From contig NZ_PJAR01000041.1 of the NCBI RefSeq assembly GCF_002836745.1, positions 186,001 to 250,000 on the forward strand: 64,000 bases of DNA, in the 5' to 3' direction. A model generated the notes under the pieces. The model did not search any database and was not told the DNA's origin. It saw only the letters and a program-made list of their open reading frames with translations. The translations under genes and the position numbers were made by a program. This DNA is from Glaciecola sp. 33A (GTDB taxonomy: Bacteria > Pseudomonadota > Gammaproteobacteria > Enterobacterales > Alteromonadaceae). Shown here piece by piece: positions 7,428 through 16,930 of the stretch. Positions within the stretch are counted from its first letter, which is position 1; each line of letters opens with the position of its first letter.

Positions 7428-8915
7428 ATGACGACGACAACCCTTGCCGACACAATAGACAGTGCTAATTTCCGCAAGCTTTACATTGCAGGGGAATGGG
7501 TTAAACCATCGACAGTTCGTGTTTTGAACGTGATTTCTCCATTTACAGAAGAGCAAGTGTTTCAGGTAGCCGAAGCAGATATTGCCGATGTTGATCTCGC
7601 TGTAGAGGCCGCGTATAAGGCATTTGAGAGCGGACCTTGGCCGCATATGTCAGCACCTGAACGTGCAACTATTCTACAAGCTTTCGCTGCAGCACTCCGA
7701 CGTCGGGCTGATGATTTTGCAATAGCCTGGACAGAATCTACGGGTGTTCTTGCTGCAATGTCAAATGGGTCCCTAGAATATGCGGTCTCTGCCATTGACC
7801 GCTCAATTGCGCAGGCTTCATCTTTCCCGTTTATTGAAAAACATCCTGCGCAGAATGGATGCAATATATTGGTCCATGAACCCGTGGGCGTGGTTGCGGC
7901 GATTGCGCCATGGAATGCACCATTGGCATCTATGCTGATGAAGGTTGGGCCAGCGTTGATCGCGGGCTGCACATTAATTATGAAGCCGGCACCACAAACC
8001 CCTATTGAAGCTTATATTGTGGCTGAGTGCGCCGACGAAGCAGGTTTTCCTCCCGGCGTGTTGAACCTAATTACGGCTGATCGTGAAGCGTCTGATTATT
8101 TAGTTCGTCACCGTTATGTCGACAAGGTGAGCTTCACCGGCAGTTTGGCGACCGGGCGCCGAGTTGCCTTAGTATGCGCAGATCGAATTGCAAGGGTGAC
8201 GCTAGAACTCGGCGGTAAATCAGCTGCTATTGTGCTAGACGATTACGACCTAGAAAAAGCAGCTAAAAACTTGGTTGACGCAATATGCGTTCTCAACGGC
8301 CAAAATTGCGCCGCTCTTACACGGGTTATAGTATCCAGAAAGCGGCATGACGAGTTGGTTGAACATCTAGCCAGTGCCATGCAGATGATCACCATTGGCA
8401 ATCCCTACGACCCAGAAATCAAGCTAGGTCCAATCAGCATGAAATCACAGCTTGAAAAGATAGAAGCATACATAGCTAAGGGAATCGCTGAAGGTGCAAT
8501 TTTGGTGACCGGAGGTAGACGACCTGCAAAGCTTAAGTGTGGGTATTACTTTGAGCCGACCTTGTTTGCCAATGTAGACAACAATATGAGCATTGCCCAA
8601 GAGGAAATCTTTGGCCCAGTATTATGTGTAATCCCATGTGACGGCGAAAGCGACGCTATCCGGATTGCGAATGACTCGCCCTTCGGTCTAGGCGGCGCGG
8701 TTTATACGAATGACACCAATGCTGCCTATCGAGTCGCACGACGATTTCGAACGGGGACCGTCGGTCATAATGGAATGAAGGCCAGTTTTGGTATTGCCTT
8801 TGGTGGCTTCAAACAATCTGGTATTGGTCGCGAAGGGGGCACAGTAGGATTAATGCCTTACCTTGAACCAAAAACATTAATGTTGGGATCGCAACCGCAA
8901 GGACTCGATATATGA
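7428..8915 (+). CDS. NAD(P)-dependent aldehyde dehydrogenase
   Basis: A full-length (495-residue) aldehyde dehydrogenase superfamily enzyme that oxidises an aldehyde to its acid. It contains PWNAPL near 161-166, the FTGS cofactor segment near 236, general base Glu260 in LELGGKS, and nucleophile Cys294 in NGQNCAALTR. C-terminal EEIFGPVLCVIP and GFKQSGIGREGG are also standard. Its stop overlaps the start of the next gene by 4 bases (ATGA), so the downstream hydrolase is translationally coupled. Within the cluster it probably converts an aldehyde made after hydroxylation or ester cleavage. The substrate is not predictable from sequence. Confidence 0.9.
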   Translation: MTTTTLADTIDSANFRKLYIAGEWVKPSTVRVLNVISPFTEEQVFQVAEADIADVDLAVEAAYKAFESGPWPHMSAPERATILQAFAAALRRRADDFAIAWTESTGVLAAMSNGSLEYAVSAIDRSIAQASSFPFIEKHPAQNGCNILVHEPVGVVAAIAPWNAPLASMLMKVGPALIAGCTLIMKPAPQTPIEAYIVAECADEAGFPPGVLNLITADREASDYLVRHRYVDKVSFTGSLATGRRVALVCADRIARVTLELGGKSAAIVLDDYDLEKAAKNLVDAICVLNGQNCAALTRVIVSRKRHDELVEHLASAMQMITIGNPYDPEIKLGPISMKSQLEKIEAYIAKGIAEGAILVTGGRRPAKLKCGYYFEPTLFANVDNNMSIAQEEIFGPVLCVIPCDGESDAIRIANDSPFGLGGAVYTNDTNAAYRVARRFRTGTVGHNGMKASFGIAFGGFKQSGIGREGGTVGLMPYLEPKTLMLGSQPQGLDI

Positions 8916-9826
8916 CAATATATGGGAAAATGATGGCTTCGATATGCTGCGTGCTTATTCTCATAAGTTGGCGTGTTAGCAGCGACCCAATTGGCATTAA
9001 GGTACAAACGCTGATGCTCATGGCTAGCAATGAACGTGAAGTAGACGTCATTGTTTACTCTCCTGAGGGTGGCTGTAATAAATGCACCTTACTGTTTTTT
9101 TCCCACGGGGCCAATATTGGGCCTGAAAATTACGCCGCTTTATTAAACGCATGGACACTTGCCGGATATGTCGTCGCCTCTCCACTTCACGTAGATGCCC
9201 AAACACACCCCCAACGCCAGGATTACAGCAGTTTAGACTGGGTTACAACGCGAGTTGAAGACTTTGAGCTGATTACCGAAGCCCTTTTAAACAAAGACAT
9301 TCAGATACACGATGTGAGCTTCTCTGGCGCGCTAATTGCCACTGGTCATTCGTTTGGTGCGCTGATCGCGCAAATCGCAATTGGTGCAACAATGCATTCT
9401 GATTTAGGTGTAACGCTGTCAAAAAATGCATTGCTCCCCCTCGGTGCGGTTGCTATTTCGCCTCCCGGACCTATTGATAACTACATCGCCAAAGAAAACT
9501 GGAATAAGATGCTTAAGCCTGTCCTTGTGGTGACCGGCACTGCGGATTCTTTTCCCCAATTTATGCCCGACTGGCGCCTGCATAAAGCTTCGTATGAGGC
9601 TGCGCCTAAAGGTAGCGCCTTCCTATTAGTGTTTGATGACATTGACCATTACTTTAATGGTGCGTTTGGGCGGCCTACAGAGAACGGATTCGTCGATAAT
9701 TCTGAAATACAAATTCTTAACCAGAGAGTGTTGGCGTTTATTGTTGCACTTGAGGCAGAAAAGATGCCCTCTCCTGCTATTTGGTCAAAGGCAGAAACAC
9801 ACGGTGTGAAGGCTGCTAGTCGCTAG
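8912..9826 (+). CDS. secreted alpha/beta hydrolase (chlorophyllase / PAF-acetylhydrolase-like)
   Basis: A 304-residue alpha/beta hydrolase with an N-terminal hydrophobic segment (about residues 7-20), so probably exported or membrane-anchored. FFSHGANIG provides the oxyanion-hole region, GHSFG at 145-149 carries nucleophile Ser147, VTGTADSFP supplies a likely acid, and DDIDHYF a likely catalytic histidine. The layout resembles chlorophyllase-like or platelet-activating-factor acetylhydrolase-like esterases. It overlaps the aldehyde dehydrogenase by 4 bases and precedes the TonB receptor gene. I infer that it releases an ester group from the substrate in the periplasm. The exact ester is unknown. 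Confidence 0.8.
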   Translation: MTIYGKMMASICCVLILISWRVSSDPIGIKVQTLMLMASNEREVDVIVYSPEGGCNKCTLLFFSHGANIGPENYAALLNAWTLAGYVVASPLHVDAQTHPQRQDYSSLDWVTTRVEDFELITEALLNKDIQIHDVSFSGALIATGHSFGALIAQIAIGATMHSDLGVTLSKNALLPLGAVAISPPGPIDNYIAKENWNKMLKPVLVVTGTADSFPQFMPDWRLHKASYEAAPKGSAFLLVFDDIDHYFNGAFGRPTENGFVDNSEIQILNQRVLAFIVALEAEKMPSPAIWSKAETHGVKAASR

Positions 9827-10208
9827 GCAAGAATCTAGGAAGCAGAGTTACTAGGGTAATATGAAACACGTGCTGTGTACTAATTTTTGAGTTGAAGAAT
9901 CGTTAGGAACTGTCAATTTTATTAGGCCTTTAGCTACCAATAACGGTTGCTCTAAGTGTAAGTAGAAGTAGAGTCTATGCTGCTTTGAACTGCATTTTAC
10001 TTGTATTTAACCTAATGATATGTCAATAATGCATATGATTAAGCGCATAAGTAATTGGTTGTATAGTTTTATGTACATTAATGTAAGAGGCTAGTAATTC
10101 GTTAAATGTGATCTTATCAGAATCTCTGCAGATGCTCTTAAGTGTAGGCCAGAAGTGACGCTCAGATTAATTTAGCTTTTTGAAAACACTACTATAAAGG
10201 GAACACTA
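9827..10208. other. gene-free stretch before the first TonB receptor
   Basis: These 382 AT-rich bases hold no convincing ORF. AATGATAT at 10014-10021 is one perfect half of the module operator, but the partner arm six bases on matches only 4 of 8 positions, so I do not call a full site. AAGGGA just before 10209 is the ribosome site of the receptor gene. The length suggests a separate promoter. Confidence 0.5.
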
Positions 10209-12560
10209 ATGAGAACACATTATAAGAAAAAAGTACTAGCTTTAGCAATTACCTCTGCACTCAGCATAACTTTTACAGGCGCTGTTATGGCGCAAGAAGA
10301 ACCTGTGAACAGCACAGATGATATGGTTGAAAGAATCGAAGTTATATATCAAAAAACACAAGAGTCACTGCAAAAAGTACCTTTGTCAGTTAGTGCGCTT
10401 ACCTCTGAGGACATGCGCAAACGCAATATACGGGAACTCGAAGATGTAGCCCTAGCTACCTCAGCGTTTTCATTTGAAGATTTTGGCGGAGGCTTCGGTG
10501 TGCCGGTCATACGGGGGGGTGCGCAGACACGTATCCAAGACCTAGACATGACAACTTCGGTCTTTCTTGACGGGATCTACTTGCCACGTCAGTACATGTT
10601 TGATATCGGGACGGTAGGATTTGATCGTATTGAAGTGGTTAAAGGACCACAGAGCGCGCTGTACGGGAAAAATGCGTTCTTGGGTGCGGTAAACTATGTC
10701 AGTAAGCGACCAGGTTATGAATTATCGTCAGATGTGTCTGTAACCTTAGGCTCAGATAAACTGCGTGAGTTCACTGGTGAGGTTAGCACTCCAATCATAG
10801 AAGACTTGTTAAGCGCACGTGCTGTGGTGGCGTACTCAGAGTTTGATGGGACATGGCAGAACGACCACCCTGATGCCAACCTTGACTTTGGTAGTAAAAG
10901 CACTAAGGGCAACGTTGGCGGCCATGAAAAGTTAACCTATGGCCTTAACTTCGATATTACGCCAAATGAAAAACTCAATATAGAGCTTGATTATTATCGC
11001 GTTGAGCGCTTTGCAGAAACGGGCGCAAACAATCGTATTGAGGCGCCGGGAGACACCAATTGTTCACCGACCTTTTTCGGCGGCAACCGCTTCTATTGTG
11101 GTGAAATCCCCGCTACTTTTTCGCCCTTACCTGGCGGTAGCCCTGAGGGCTCTATCATTGTTAGGGACCCGCGCAGTTACAGTCTGGATGTTGTCTCTGA
11201 CTTCTTGCGCGCGCGAGTCGATTATGACATTTCTGATGCCTGGGGCGTTATGTACCAATATGGTAACTCAGATTCGGAAACAACCTCGGCTGGCGGTGGC
11301 GATCGCGACCCATTATTGGGTAACACCTCCTTTGGCGCCAATATTATTAACGGTACCCCAGTGGGAACAGTTAAGTTTTTCTCACACGAACTACAATTGC
11401 AATACTCACACCAGCAATGGAGTGGATTTGTCGGTGTGTTTACCTCCGAAATTGATGACTTTGACAAATTTGATTTAGGGATTGCGCCGCTTCGTGGCAC
11501 CGAGCCAATCATAGTTGACCCAACAGATGGCATACTATCAGGGACGACCTTTAATATAAGCTTAACCAATGCGGCTACCGACGTGTTGACAGATGCAGTT
11601 TTTGGTCAGATTTCGTGGACCACTGAGGACGGGAGCTTACGCATCACTGCAGAGGGTCGTTACTCGGATGAGGAAAAAATACTCGACAGCAATACCACAA
11701 TAGAAACTGACACTATATTTAGAGCCAGTTGGACTGAATTCACCCCGCGTTTTAGTGTGGATTATGAGCTAGATGAGGACCGCATGGTTTACGCGAGTCT
11801 TGCCAGGGGAGCTAAGTCTGGCGGGTTTAACAACACGGTATTTGACGAGTCACAACGATCGTTTGAGCCGGATGAGAATTGGACTACTGAAGTGGGCTCG
11901 AAGAATGATCTGCTGAACGGTAAGTTACGCCTCAATGGTGCTCTATTTTACACCAATTGGAATGACCTACAGATTGCCAGCTCACCCGTTGGCATTCCAG
12001 CCGGTGTCACGCCACCAGCTATCGTTGACAACACCGGTGGTGCAAGCATCATCGGCTTTGAACTAGATGGTGCTTGGACTGCTAGCGACAACTTGTCTAT
12101 TGATTTCGCCATTTCCAAAAGCAAAACAGAATACAAGGATGGCTCGAAAAGCTCACGTATTGGTTTGATCGGAGGTTGTGACGGTATCGTGTGCCCGGCT
12201 GACGGCTCAATTGGTGGTAATCAATTGCAACGCCAACCAGAATTTCAGGCATCTGTGGGCGCAGAGCTGGCGGGTGAGTTAAGCGGCGGCTATTATTGGT
12301 CGGTGCGCAGCGATGTCAACTACCAATCCAAGCAGTTCATAGACGAGCTAAACTTAGCATGGCTTCCAGACAGAACGTTGGTCAACTTGCGCGCAAATGT
12401 GCAGATGGGCGGATTCGATGTGTCACTTTGGGCCAAGAACGTGTTTGATAAAGAGTATGCAGCGAGTTCTTTCTTTATTGCGACACCGTTTGGCACCGCT
12501 TATGTGCCGATTAGAGGACAAAAGCGCACTGTGGGATTAGCCGTCTCTTACTCTTTTTAA
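10209..12560 (+). CDS. TonB-dependent outer-membrane receptor
   Basis: A 783-residue TonB-dependent receptor. A Sec signal peptide ends near VMAQEEP, followed by a TonB-box-like VERIEVIYQ, a plug domain (VPVIRGG, VEVVKGPQSALYGKNAFLGAVNYVSKR) and a long beta-barrel that ends in the typical aromatic terminus SYSF. It is of the FecA/IroN-like type common in degraders of terpenoids and aromatics and is not clearly a siderophore receptor. By position it probably imports the module's substrate across the outer membrane. AAGGGA lies about 6 bases before the ATG. Its 3' end is followed at once by a copy of the 5' region of the serine-hydrolase-like gene located 4.5 kb downstream. Confidence 0.92.
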   Translation: MRTHYKKKVLALAITSALSITFTGAVMAQEEPVNSTDDMVERIEVIYQKTQESLQKVPLSVSALTSEDMRKRNIRELEDVALATSAFSFEDFGGGFGVPVIRGGAQTRIQDLDMTTSVFLDGIYLPRQYMFDIGTVGFDRIEVVKGPQSALYGKNAFLGAVNYVSKRPGYELSSDVSVTLGSDKLREFTGEVSTPIIEDLLSARAVVAYSEFDGTWQNDHPDANLDFGSKSTKGNVGGHEKLTYGLNFDITPNEKLNIELDYYRVERFAETGANNRIEAPGDTNCSPTFFGGNRFYCGEIPATFSPLPGGSPEGSIIVRDPRSYSLDVVSDFLRARVDYDISDAWGVMYQYGNSDSETTSAGGGDRDPLLGNTSFGANIINGTPVGTVKFFSHELQLQYSHQQWSGFVGVFTSEIDDFDKFDLGIAPLRGTEPIIVDPTDGILSGTTFNISLTNAATDVLTDAVFGQISWTTEDGSLRITAEGRYSDEEKILDSNTTIETDTIFRASWTEFTPRFSVDYELDEDRMVYASLARGAKSGGFNNTVFDESQRSFEPDENWTTEVGSKNDLLNGKLRLNGALFYTNWNDLQIASSPVGIPAGVTPPAIVDNTGGASIIGFELDGAWTASDNLSIDFAISKSKTEYKDGSKSSRIGLIGGCDGIVCPADGSIGGNQLQRQPEFQASVGAELAGELSGGYYWSVRSDVNYQSKQFIDELNLAWLPDRTLVNLRANVQMGGFDVSLWAKNVFDKEYAASSFFIATPFGTAYVPIRGQKRTVGLAVSYSF

Positions 12561-12646
12561 TATAAGAGATAGTCTGTTGACCCCAACTATGTTGGGCTTT
12601 GTTACACTATTAGCAGTTATCATTATTGAATGGTAACTGCTTTTTT
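12551..12646 (+). pseudogene. truncated copy of the 5' end of the serine-hydrolase-like gene
   Basis: These 96 bases align with 17043-17138, the ribosome site and first codons of the gene at 17069. Both copies share AATATA-(A/G)-GAGATAGTCT-(G/T)-TTGAC, then 30 unmatched-length-equal bases, then AGCAGTTATCA and a GTAACTGC or ATAACTGC ending. Read from the TTG at 12577, this copy gives a hydrophobic 19-residue peptide like the N-terminus at 17069 and stops at 12636. It is a remnant, not a gene, and suggests the serine-hydrolase-like gene once followed this TonB gene directly. Confidence 0.6.
12612..12646 (+). terminator. hairpin with T-run after TonB gene
   Basis: AGCAGTTATCATT pairs with AATGGTAACTGCT across a four-base loop, with one wobble, and six T follow. 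It lies between the convergent TonB and DUF3604 genes. The same inverted repeat is present inside the coding start of the gene at 17069, so its use as a terminator here may be secondary. Confidence 0.6.
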
Positions 12647-14630
12647 ATTTCGCACTTTCCTTCAAAGATGAATACCAAATAGGTGAGGTCCATGCCATCT
12701 CTTGAAGAGTTTTTGGTGCATCGTTATCACAAGCGACAGGACGCTTCTTAGCGGGAAGCGCCGCACATTGTGCCCAGCTCCAACGAAGAGTAGGTACTTC
12801 TAAGGCGCGCAAGTAATAGTAAGCCGATTGTGACACGTCAAACTCGCTATCTTCATAAACTGCACACAAGGTGCTTGCGCCGCTTCCACTCCACACGCCA
12901 GTATCCAGATCAACGGCGCCTTTGGTATTTTCAACACCCACAACATCGATAACCTTATTTCGAGAATTACCCGCTGCATCTACCCAACCTTTGATGATTT
13001 GGAGTTTCTGTAGTGGAGCGGCGTTGGGGTCTTGTATTGCCGTTATCAGGAATTTTGCCTTGCTGTTTTGTGGCGCAGAACCAAGTTCAGCACCCATTGG
13101 GACGCCATGTTCGTAGCCATGAGCAGCTGAGTCAGAAAGCTCACACGCGTTGTCGGCTATATCCCAGCCCGCGAAAAAACGAGGTCGAATGCGTGTACCT
13201 GAGGTACCGAAAACCTCTCGGTTCTCCATGGCATTGAAAAGCGCATCACGAGAATTTTCGACAGCCCATATTCCAGCGAGACCTCCGGGGTTGCCATCAA
13301 GGAGCTGCGGTGAACTTATTGGCGGGACCAATCGTTCTTCCAGCGTACTTTCTGTTACCAGATGTCCGGGGTAGGTTTTCTCATCGGTAGCACCGGATGT
13401 ACCTAAGTGTGTATCCGTCGATGCGATTATGCCTAGACGATATGAGTTTAAGCCGATGGAAGCTTCGTCCTGCAAGCCTGTAAGCAGTACACTGCGAAAA
13501 AAGTCATTTTTAGAGATACAACCAAAGCGAGAAAATCCGCGACGGCCAACCTCGTCCTCTGTGCAAAACTCAACTACCTGTTTGGTACCGCTGCGATCTA
13601 TCTTTTCACCGAGTGTTCGCACCTGTTCCATATTACAAAGTTCATCGGGCTGGCCAAGTATCCCGGGTAGGCCGTTGAAGCATTCGGAATTACCTTTGTG
13701 TTGAAAAATCTCCATTATCGGCTCCATGGCATTTCTGATGGCAGCGCGTTCGGCAGCGGATTTTGCTTTCTCGCGCTCAGCGGCAAAAGAAGCGAACATC
13801 GCTCCAGCGCTAATGTTCGAGTTATGTGGAATGGCAAGCACGTCACAATTAGGTAAGTCCTTATGGCAGCGCTCGGCGAGCTGGGCCCAAAGTGCAGGCG
13901 CTGTGGGTGCCTCGATATAGGATATGGCCTGTTCCGGCACAATCGCATTGCGAAAGATGACATTGCGATGAATGTTGTTGGAGTTGGTTGTACCCGTATA
14001 TTCGTAAGCGATGAAAGTGGTAAATTTACATGCAGAAGACCGGTCGTACGCCGCCTCTGCCATTTCTTGCGTAGCCTTCCAGGGAGACTTTGCAGCCTCA
14101 AGACATGCTGCGCCGTCTGCGCCGCAGATTTCAGCGATACGCTTAGGGTCTTCATCGAGAACCACTTTTATGAACTCAAAATAGCCTGAAAAATTTTCAC
14201 CACGAAGTCCACTGCACGTACTCGTGTGATATAGCTTATTAGTCGTATCCGTGCATATAGAAAACTCTCCGAAGAACTCCGCATGGTCTGTGACGGCGGC
14301 AAAATCCAGTGGCGTTTTAAGCTGTGCCATTGAGAGCGGAACTCCGTTCTGGTCGAACGGTGGGATCGGTATCGATTCACCCTGTGCAAAACGATAGGCA
14401 TCGGCTGGCGTATTTTTAATACCAAGCTGTATGGCATCGTAGGAATACCCAGTATGAATATGCAGATCACCAAAGTAGGCGTTACGGTTCGCGTTGCGAG
14501 AGGCGCATACCTCCCTCACTTCGCTGTAGTTAACGAGGTCGTCTGAAGATGACGCGGTATTTGCAGGTAAAGTGAAGGGCATTGCAAGAAGAAGTCCCAG
14601 AGCTGCTAAATGCGTATTATTATGTTTCAT
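12645..14630 (-). CDS. DUF3604 exported protein
   Basis: A 661-residue secreted protein of the DUF3604 family. The segment YFGDLHIHTGYSYDA near the mature N-terminus is the family hallmark and looks like a PHP-type metal-binding HxH motif, followed by AAVTDHAEF and a later STDTHLG. A hydrolase-like, metal-dependent role is inferred; the reaction is not established as far as I know. I chose the ATG at 14630, which gives a clean signal peptide (MKHNNTHLAALGLLLAMPF...) with AGG upstream; a start at 14702 would add 24 residues before it. It is divergent from the parvulin-like and HupE genes across a region with an operator copy, which suggests a functional set. Confidence 0.85.
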   Translation of the reverse strand: MKHNNTHLAALGLLLAMPFTLPANTASSSDDLVNYSEVREVCASRNANRNAYFGDLHIHTGYSYDAIQLGIKNTPADAYRFAQGESIPIPPFDQNGVPLSMAQLKTPLDFAAVTDHAEFFGEFSICTDTTNKLYHTSTCSGLRGENFSGYFEFIKVVLDEDPKRIAEICGADGAACLEAAKSPWKATQEMAEAAYDRSSACKFTTFIAYEYTGTTNSNNIHRNVIFRNAIVPEQAISYIEAPTAPALWAQLAERCHKDLPNCDVLAIPHNSNISAGAMFASFAAEREKAKSAAERAAIRNAMEPIMEIFQHKGNSECFNGLPGILGQPDELCNMEQVRTLGEKIDRSGTKQVVEFCTEDEVGRRGFSRFGCISKNDFFRSVLLTGLQDEASIGLNSYRLGIIASTDTHLGTSGATDEKTYPGHLVTESTLEERLVPPISSPQLLDGNPGGLAGIWAVENSRDALFNAMENREVFGTSGTRIRPRFFAGWDIADNACELSDSAAHGYEHGVPMGAELGSAPQNSKAKFLITAIQDPNAAPLQKLQIIKGWVDAAGNSRNKVIDVVGVENTKGAVDLDTGVWSGSGASTLCAVYEDSEFDVSQSAYYYLRALEVPTLRWSWAQCAALPAKKRPVACDNDAPKTLQEMAWTSPIWYSSLKESAK

Positions 14631-15063
14631 GAAGTTACCTGCGTTGTTTTGTTTTGAAAGCGGAACAGCTAGTTCCTCCATAGCACCAGGGCCAATTGTC
14701 ACAGTGTGTAACGAAAAATATAGTCGTTTTTATAATGTTCGCTTAGTTGCGACGATATGTCCTAATGAAGACATGTGGCCGTCATGCTGATAAAGCTTAT
14801 TTGACTATTTGCACAGTTCCGGCATATGATATCATATAATGGCATATCATTATAACAAATAATATTTACTTGAAGGTAAGGGGTTATCGATGACTGGGTT
14901 AAGCCAACATCAAGCAATGACTGTTTAGCTGCTCAAACTCTAAGCTCAAGCTAAACCGCTGATGATGCTAAACGATTCAATGCTGAGAAGGACAAATAGG
15001 TGCAGATGATTGTTCAGCAACATTGTTATATTGCCTTTTTACTATTTTAAGAAAACAATAATT
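14631..15063. other. divergent intergenic region, DUF3604 / parvulin-like genes
   Basis: A 433-base regulatory region holding the operator at 14830-14851. A 12-codon ORF (14890-14928) preceded by AAGGGG and a 14-codon ORF near 15006 are visible, but nothing shows that either is a leader peptide. Confidence 0.4.
14830..14851. promoter_or_regulatory. operator-like site between DUF3604 and parvulin-like genes
   Basis: TATCATAT-AATGGC-ATATCATT: the right arm is perfect and the left is 6/8 against AATGATAT-N6-ATATCATT. A further perfect palindrome, ATATGATATCATAT (14824-14837), overlaps its left side. It places the DUF3604/parvulin/HupE cassette under the same control as the rest of module 1. Confidence 0.5.
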
Positions 15064-15894
15064 ATGTGGAAAAATATAGTCAAAGAACCCCTGCTGCATT
15101 TTTTGCTTATAGCAATACTATTTTTTGTGATATTTGATGTACTAAATCCACCTACAGACCGCAATAATGTCATCAATATATCTAAGGGGCGAGTTGAACA
15201 ACTGAACGTTGGTTTCCAGAAAATATGGCTACGCTCCCCAAACGATGAAGAACTAACACTACTGATCCGAGAATATGCTCTTGATGAAATTTATAATCAA
15301 GAAGCCAGAGCACTTAACTTGGACAAAAATGATGCAGTAATAAAGCGCCGTTTACGTCAAAAAATGGAGTTTATGCTACAAAATACTATGCTGAAAAACG
15401 TGACACAAAGTGAAATAAATAACTTCTATCAAAAGAATAAGGAAAAGTATTTAGAGGGATCTCGTTACAGTTTTGAACAAATATTTATATCACGTGAACG
15501 AAATAAAGAAGACCTAAATACAATTATTGAAAAACAAAAAATTCACATCGCTTCAGGACATAAACCTTCCGGAGACAATACCTTGCTGCCAAGTTTACTC
15601 GTCTCGAGTTCAGAGTCAGATATCGAACGCCAGTTCGGCACCGCTTTTATTAACATTTTTATAAAGCTTGAAACTGGCCAATGGCAGGGGCCTCTTCAGT
15701 CGAGTCTAGGTTGGCATTTTGTTAATATCACAAGGGTCGAAAAAGCTGTGTTACCTGAACTTGCCCTAGTTTATGACAAAGTAATTGATGATATGAAATA
15801 TCAGCAAAAGCGCGAAGCCAAAATTAACTTTGAAGCAACCCTATTTGAACGTTATGAAATTCACATTGAAGGTTTAATGCAGGAAGATCGATAA
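15064..15894 (+). CDS. membrane-anchored parvulin-like peptidyl-prolyl isomerase
   Basis: A 276-residue protein with one N-terminal membrane segment (about residues 10-26), then a helical SurA/PpiD-like chaperone region, and a C-terminal parvulin-like part with GQWQGPLQSSLGWHFVNI, close to the usual G-x-W-x-GP-x-x-S-x-x-G-x-H pattern. It faces the periplasm and is predicted to help fold exported proteins. A TTG at 15010 would add 18 residues; I prefer the ATG at 15064, although neither has a strong ribosome site. It ends 3 bases before the HupE/UreJ gene, so the two form an operon. The substrate may be the exported DUF3604 or TonB proteins of this cluster (inference). Confidence 0.78.
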   Translation: MWKNIVKEPLLHFLLIAILFFVIFDVLNPPTDRNNVINISKGRVEQLNVGFQKIWLRSPNDEELTLLIREYALDEIYNQEARALNLDKNDAVIKRRLRQKMEFMLQNTMLKNVTQSEINNFYQKNKEKYLEGSRYSFEQIFISRERNKEDLNTIIEKQKIHIASGHKPSGDNTLLPSLLVSSSESDIERQFGTAFINIFIKLETGQWQGPLQSSLGWHFVNITRVEKAVLPELALVYDKVIDDMKYQQKREAKINFEATLFERYEIHIEGLMQEDR

Positions 15895-15897
15895 CGT

Positions 15898-16896
15898 ATG
15901 AAAAATAAAATGTTAGCTCTTTATATTTTGATTCTCCTTTGTATCCTGATTTTTCCGTCCGCTCATGCTGATGATATGCGGCCGGCATCCTTGAGTGTGG
16001 AACAACTAACGGACACAGAATTTTTAGTCAAATGGAAAGTACCTGTTACGGCAAGTCAACGGTTAAGTTTGGAGGTTTTTTTTGATGAGAATGTAAACGT
16101 TGTTTCTCAGCCTCGTTCTCAATTTACCAATAATGCCCATCTGCAGGAATGGACAATAAGTCGCACAAATGGCTTGCAAGGTCTTAGTGTAAATATTGAA
16201 GGATTTATCGGCAATAGTAGCGATGTGCTGGTAAGGATTATTGACAAAAACAATACCGTTATTACTGAAGTACTGAATATTGATAAGCCTTCATTTACCC
16301 TTAGAAGTGACTTTCATGAGACGCTCCAAAACACAATTTTAACGTACCTGTTTTTAGGTGTAGAGCATATCCTGATTGGTCTTGACCATTTGTTGTTCGT
16401 AGGTTGTTTGATATATCTATGCAGTACGTTTGGTAAATTATTGTGGACAATTACGGGCTTTACGATAGCACACTCTATTACCTTAATCATGGCAGCAACC
16501 GGTGTATTGACTATTCCAATTGCTCCGGTTGAAGCAGTCATCGCGCTAAGTATTATCTTTCTGTCTGTGGAGATTACCAAACAGCGAGAACATAGTCTGA
16601 CACTTCGGTACCCAGTGGTAGTGTCATCCTCTTTCGGTCTTTTACATGGATTTGGATTTGCCTCAGTGCTCGCGGATATAGGATTGCCAGGGGAAGAAAA
16701 AGTAACCGCATTGTTGAGTTTTAATATCGGTGTTGAGATTGGACAATTACTATTTGTCGCCATTTTATTATTATGTTTTGCTTCACTAAAACAGCTCATA
16801 CCAAGCTTCAGTTTACGTAGAATACGTTATCTTGTTAGTTACGGTTGCGGAACAACCGCAAGCTATTGGCTCCTGCAAAGACTTGTTAATTTTTGA
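15898..16896 (+). CDS. HupE/UreJ-family membrane protein
   Basis: A 332-residue protein with a signal peptide (cleavage near SAHA-DD), a periplasmic N-terminal domain of about 120 residues, and a C-terminal bundle of five to six membrane segments of the HupE/UreJ_2 type. Family marks are the histidine-containing GVEHILIGLDHLLF, FTIAHSITLIMA and LLHGFGFASVL. HupE and UreJ proteins are associated with nickel supply, but no hydrogenase or urease is nearby, and the long periplasmic domain belongs to the subfamily of unknown role. It is co-transcribed with the parvulin-like gene. Metal delivery to an exported metalloenzyme such as DUF3604 is a testable guess. Confidence 0.82.
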   Translation: MKNKMLALYILILLCILIFPSAHADDMRPASLSVEQLTDTEFLVKWKVPVTASQRLSLEVFFDENVNVVSQPRSQFTNNAHLQEWTISRTNGLQGLSVNIEGFIGNSSDVLVRIIDKNNTVITEVLNIDKPSFTLRSDFHETLQNTILTYLFLGVEHILIGLDHLLFVGCLIYLCSTFGKLLWTITGFTIAHSITLIMAATGVLTIPIAPVEAVIALSIIFLSVEITKQREHSLTLRYPVVVSSSFGLLHGFGFASVLADIGLPGEEKVTALLSFNIGVEIGQLLFVAILLLCFASLKQLIPSFSLRRIRYLVSYGCGTTASYWLLQRLVNF

Positions 16897-16930
16897 GCAT
16901 ATCATCTATAAGGAAATGATTGAAAGTTAT

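Noticed and set aside
10014-10035. Possible sixth module-1 operator before the TonB gene
   Set aside because: Only one arm matches; the second matches 4 of 8 bases at the required spacing.
14890-14928. 12-codon ORF with a good AAGGGG ribosome site upstream of the parvulin-like gene
   Set aside because: Short, no run of one amino acid or attenuator hairpin nearby; chance cannot be excluded, so it is not listed as a leader peptide.
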